A DNA stretch of 64,000 bases. It comes from Ptiloglossa arizonensis (lineage: Eukaryota > Arthropoda > Insecta > Hymenoptera > Colletidae). This document shows, piece after piece, positions 62,981-64,000 of this stretch; positions within the stretch are counted from its first letter, which is position 1, and every line of letters starts with the position of its first letter. Made by a program: the position numbers and the translations under genes. The notes beneath the pieces were generated by a model, which was given only the letters and a program-made list of their open reading frames with translations, made no database searches and was not told where the DNA came from. The stretch spans positions 17,018 through 81,017 of the forward strand of contig NW_027479672.1 in the NCBI RefSeq assembly GCF_051014685.1, read 5' to 3'.

Positions 62981-63853
62981 GCCCCATTACAACGGTATGA
63001 GTAGTTTTCCCTAGGCGTTCTAGTTATTCGTTTCGAGCATCAGAACTGCGAAAAATTTGAGTTTCTCAAGCGTTTCTTACCTCAAAACTGCCATATCTCG
63101 CGAACGGATTGACCAATCCGCAAAGTTTCTGTTGCATCTGAAAGTAGAAACACGCCCCATTACAACGGTATGAGTAGTTTTCCCCTAGGCCATTCTAGTT
63201 ATTCGTTTCGAGCATCAGAACTGCGAAAATTTGGAGGTTTCTCAAGCGTTTCTTACTTCAAAACTGCCATAGTCTCGCGAACGGATTGACCAATCCGCAA
63301 AGTTTCTGTTGCATCTGAAAGTAGAAACTCGCCCCATTACAACGGTATGAGTAGTTTTCCCGTAGGCCGTTCTAGTTATTCGTTTCGAGCATCAGAACTG
63401 CGAAATTTGGAGTTTCTCAAGCGTTTCTTACCTCAAAGACTGCCATATCTCGCGAACGGATTGACCAATCCGCAAAGTTTCTGTTGCATCTGAAAGTAGA
63501 AACTCGCCCCATTACAACGGTATGAGTAGTTTTCCCCTAGGCCGTTCTAGTTATTCGTTTCGAGCATCAGAACTGCGAAAATTTGGAGTTTCTCAAGCGT
63601 TTCTTACCTCAAAACTGCCATATCTCGCGAAAGGATTGACCAATCCGCAAAGTTTCTGTTGCATCTGAAAGTAGAAACTCGCCCCATTACAACGGTATGA
63701 GTAGTTTTCCCTAGGCCGTTCTAGTTATTCGTTTCGTGCATCAGAACTGCGAAAATTTGTAGTTTCTCAAGCGTTTCTTACCTCAAAACTGCCATATCTC
63801 GCGAACGGATTGACCAATCCGCAAAGTTTCTGTTGCATCTGAAAGTAGAACTC
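62981..63853. repeat. Indel-rich last complete monomers
   Basis: The unit keeps the domain F order but nearly every monomer has a length change: CCCTAGGCGTTC (-2) near 63010, GGAGGTTTC (+1) near 63235, CATAGTCTCG (+1) near 63270, GCGAAATTTGG (-1) near 63405, CAAAGACTGCC (+1) near 63437, TTCCCTAGG (-1) near 63709 and GTAGAACTCG (-1) near 63850. Such density is absent from the first 37 kb. Confidence 0.8.
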
Positions 63854-64000
63854 GCCCCATTACAACGGTATGAGTAGTTTTCCCGTAGGCCGTTCTAGTT
63901 ATTCGTTTCGAGCATCAGAACTGCGAAAATTTGGAGTTTCTCAAGCGTTTCTTACCTCAAAACTGCCATATCTCGCGAACGGATTGACCAATCCGCAAAG
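63854..64000. repeat. Partial monomer at window end
   Basis: The first 147 bases of a CCCGTAGG-type monomer, cut by the window edge. The array clearly continues beyond it. Confidence 0.95.

Larger units (their letters stand above)
1..64000. repeat. Tandem satellite array, 175-bp monomer, ~366 copies
   Basis: The entire window is a head-to-tail array of one 175-bp monomer in one orientation. The phrase GCCCCATTAC recurs at 1, 176, 351 and so on to 63854, with the register shifted only by small indels. That gives 365 complete copies and one partial copy. Neighbouring monomers differ at a few positions, and multi-monomer patterns of variants repeat, so higher-order structure is present. No other sequence interrupts the array. 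Established knowledge: megabase satellites with 150-180 bp units are typical of eukaryotic centromeres and pericentromeres. Inference: this is an internal piece of such an array, since neither edge reaches unique DNA. Centromere function itself cannot be shown from sequence. I do not recognise the family, so species assignment is left open. Confidence 0.98.
58957..64000. repeat. Domain F: 6-monomer (1050 bp) HOR family
   Basis: The marked order is GAAAAATTTGAG with an AAACACG tail; CCATTC/ACTTC; CCCGTAGG; plain or ACATC with GCGAAAGG; TTTCGTGCATC; CCCGTAGG (TTCCATCTG in some). Units start at 59307, 60357, 61407 and 62981. The first two and the step to the third are exactly 1050 bp; the third is 9 monomers long (1574 bp). 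Indels pile up from 62.65 kb to the end. Confidence 0.86.

Noticed and set aside
1..64000. CRISPR array
   Set aside because: The repeat is the whole 175-bp unit with no unique spacers of regular size between short repeats, and there are no cas genes.
1..64000. Transposable element insertions, LTRs or an inverted segment
   Set aside because: Monomer phase can be followed from end to end on one strand, and all register shifts are explained by indels of 1-5 bp. There is no room for an insertion.
1..64000. Assignment to a named satellite family or species
   Set aside because: The consensus does not match any satellite I can recall with confidence; a database search with the 175-bp consensus would be needed to decide.

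Overview
The whole 64 kb window is one uninterrupted satellite DNA array. A monomer of 175 bp (about 43% GC) repeats head to tail in a single orientation, giving 365 complete copies plus a final partial copy of 147 bp. I found no gene, RNA gene, transposon insertion, inversion, CRISPR array or unique sequence. This layout is typical of eukaryotic (peri)centromeric or heterochromatic satellite, and the unit length is close to one nucleosome repeat, as in many plant and animal satellites. The sequence does not let me name the organism or a described satellite family. CpG is not depleted (10 per consensus monomer against about 8 expected from base composition), which suggests a recently amplified or weakly methylated array.

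Monomers are numbered here from the conserved start GCCCCATTAC. Monomer starts follow 175k+1 from the left edge. Small indels shift this register by a net -22 bp across the window, and I could assign every shift to a specific indel. The array divides into blocks by diagnostic bases. Domain A (1-12423) is mostly A36/A175 and is organised around a 19-monomer (3325 bp) order and an amplified 6-monomer cassette. Domain B (12424-20121) is mixed and holds most of the divergent monomers. Domain C (20122-39194) is G36/C175 throughout, with 8-, 9- and 7-monomer higher-order repeats (HORs), including a 1575-bp HOR duplicated with a single visible mismatch. Domain D (39195-47061) has many CCTAGG-box mutations, an indel cluster and a 21-monomer duplication. 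Domain E (47062-58956) is a family of 10-, 11- and 8-monomer HORs related by loss or gain of whole monomers. Domain F (58957-64000) is a 6-monomer (1050 bp) HOR that becomes indel-rich at the right end.

All duplications found are whole multiples of 175 bp, allowing for listed indels, so the array evolves by in-register unequal exchange or amplification. Short open frames of 60-93 codons exist, but they are by-products of the repeat: 175 = 1 mod 3, so the frame rotates at each monomer, and the longest ones appear only where a single substitution removes one TGA. They are not annotated as genes. The points of interest are the sharp subfamily boundary near 20.1 kb, the mutation history readable in the HORs, the scattered relics of an older monomer lineage, and the confinement of indels to a few places.
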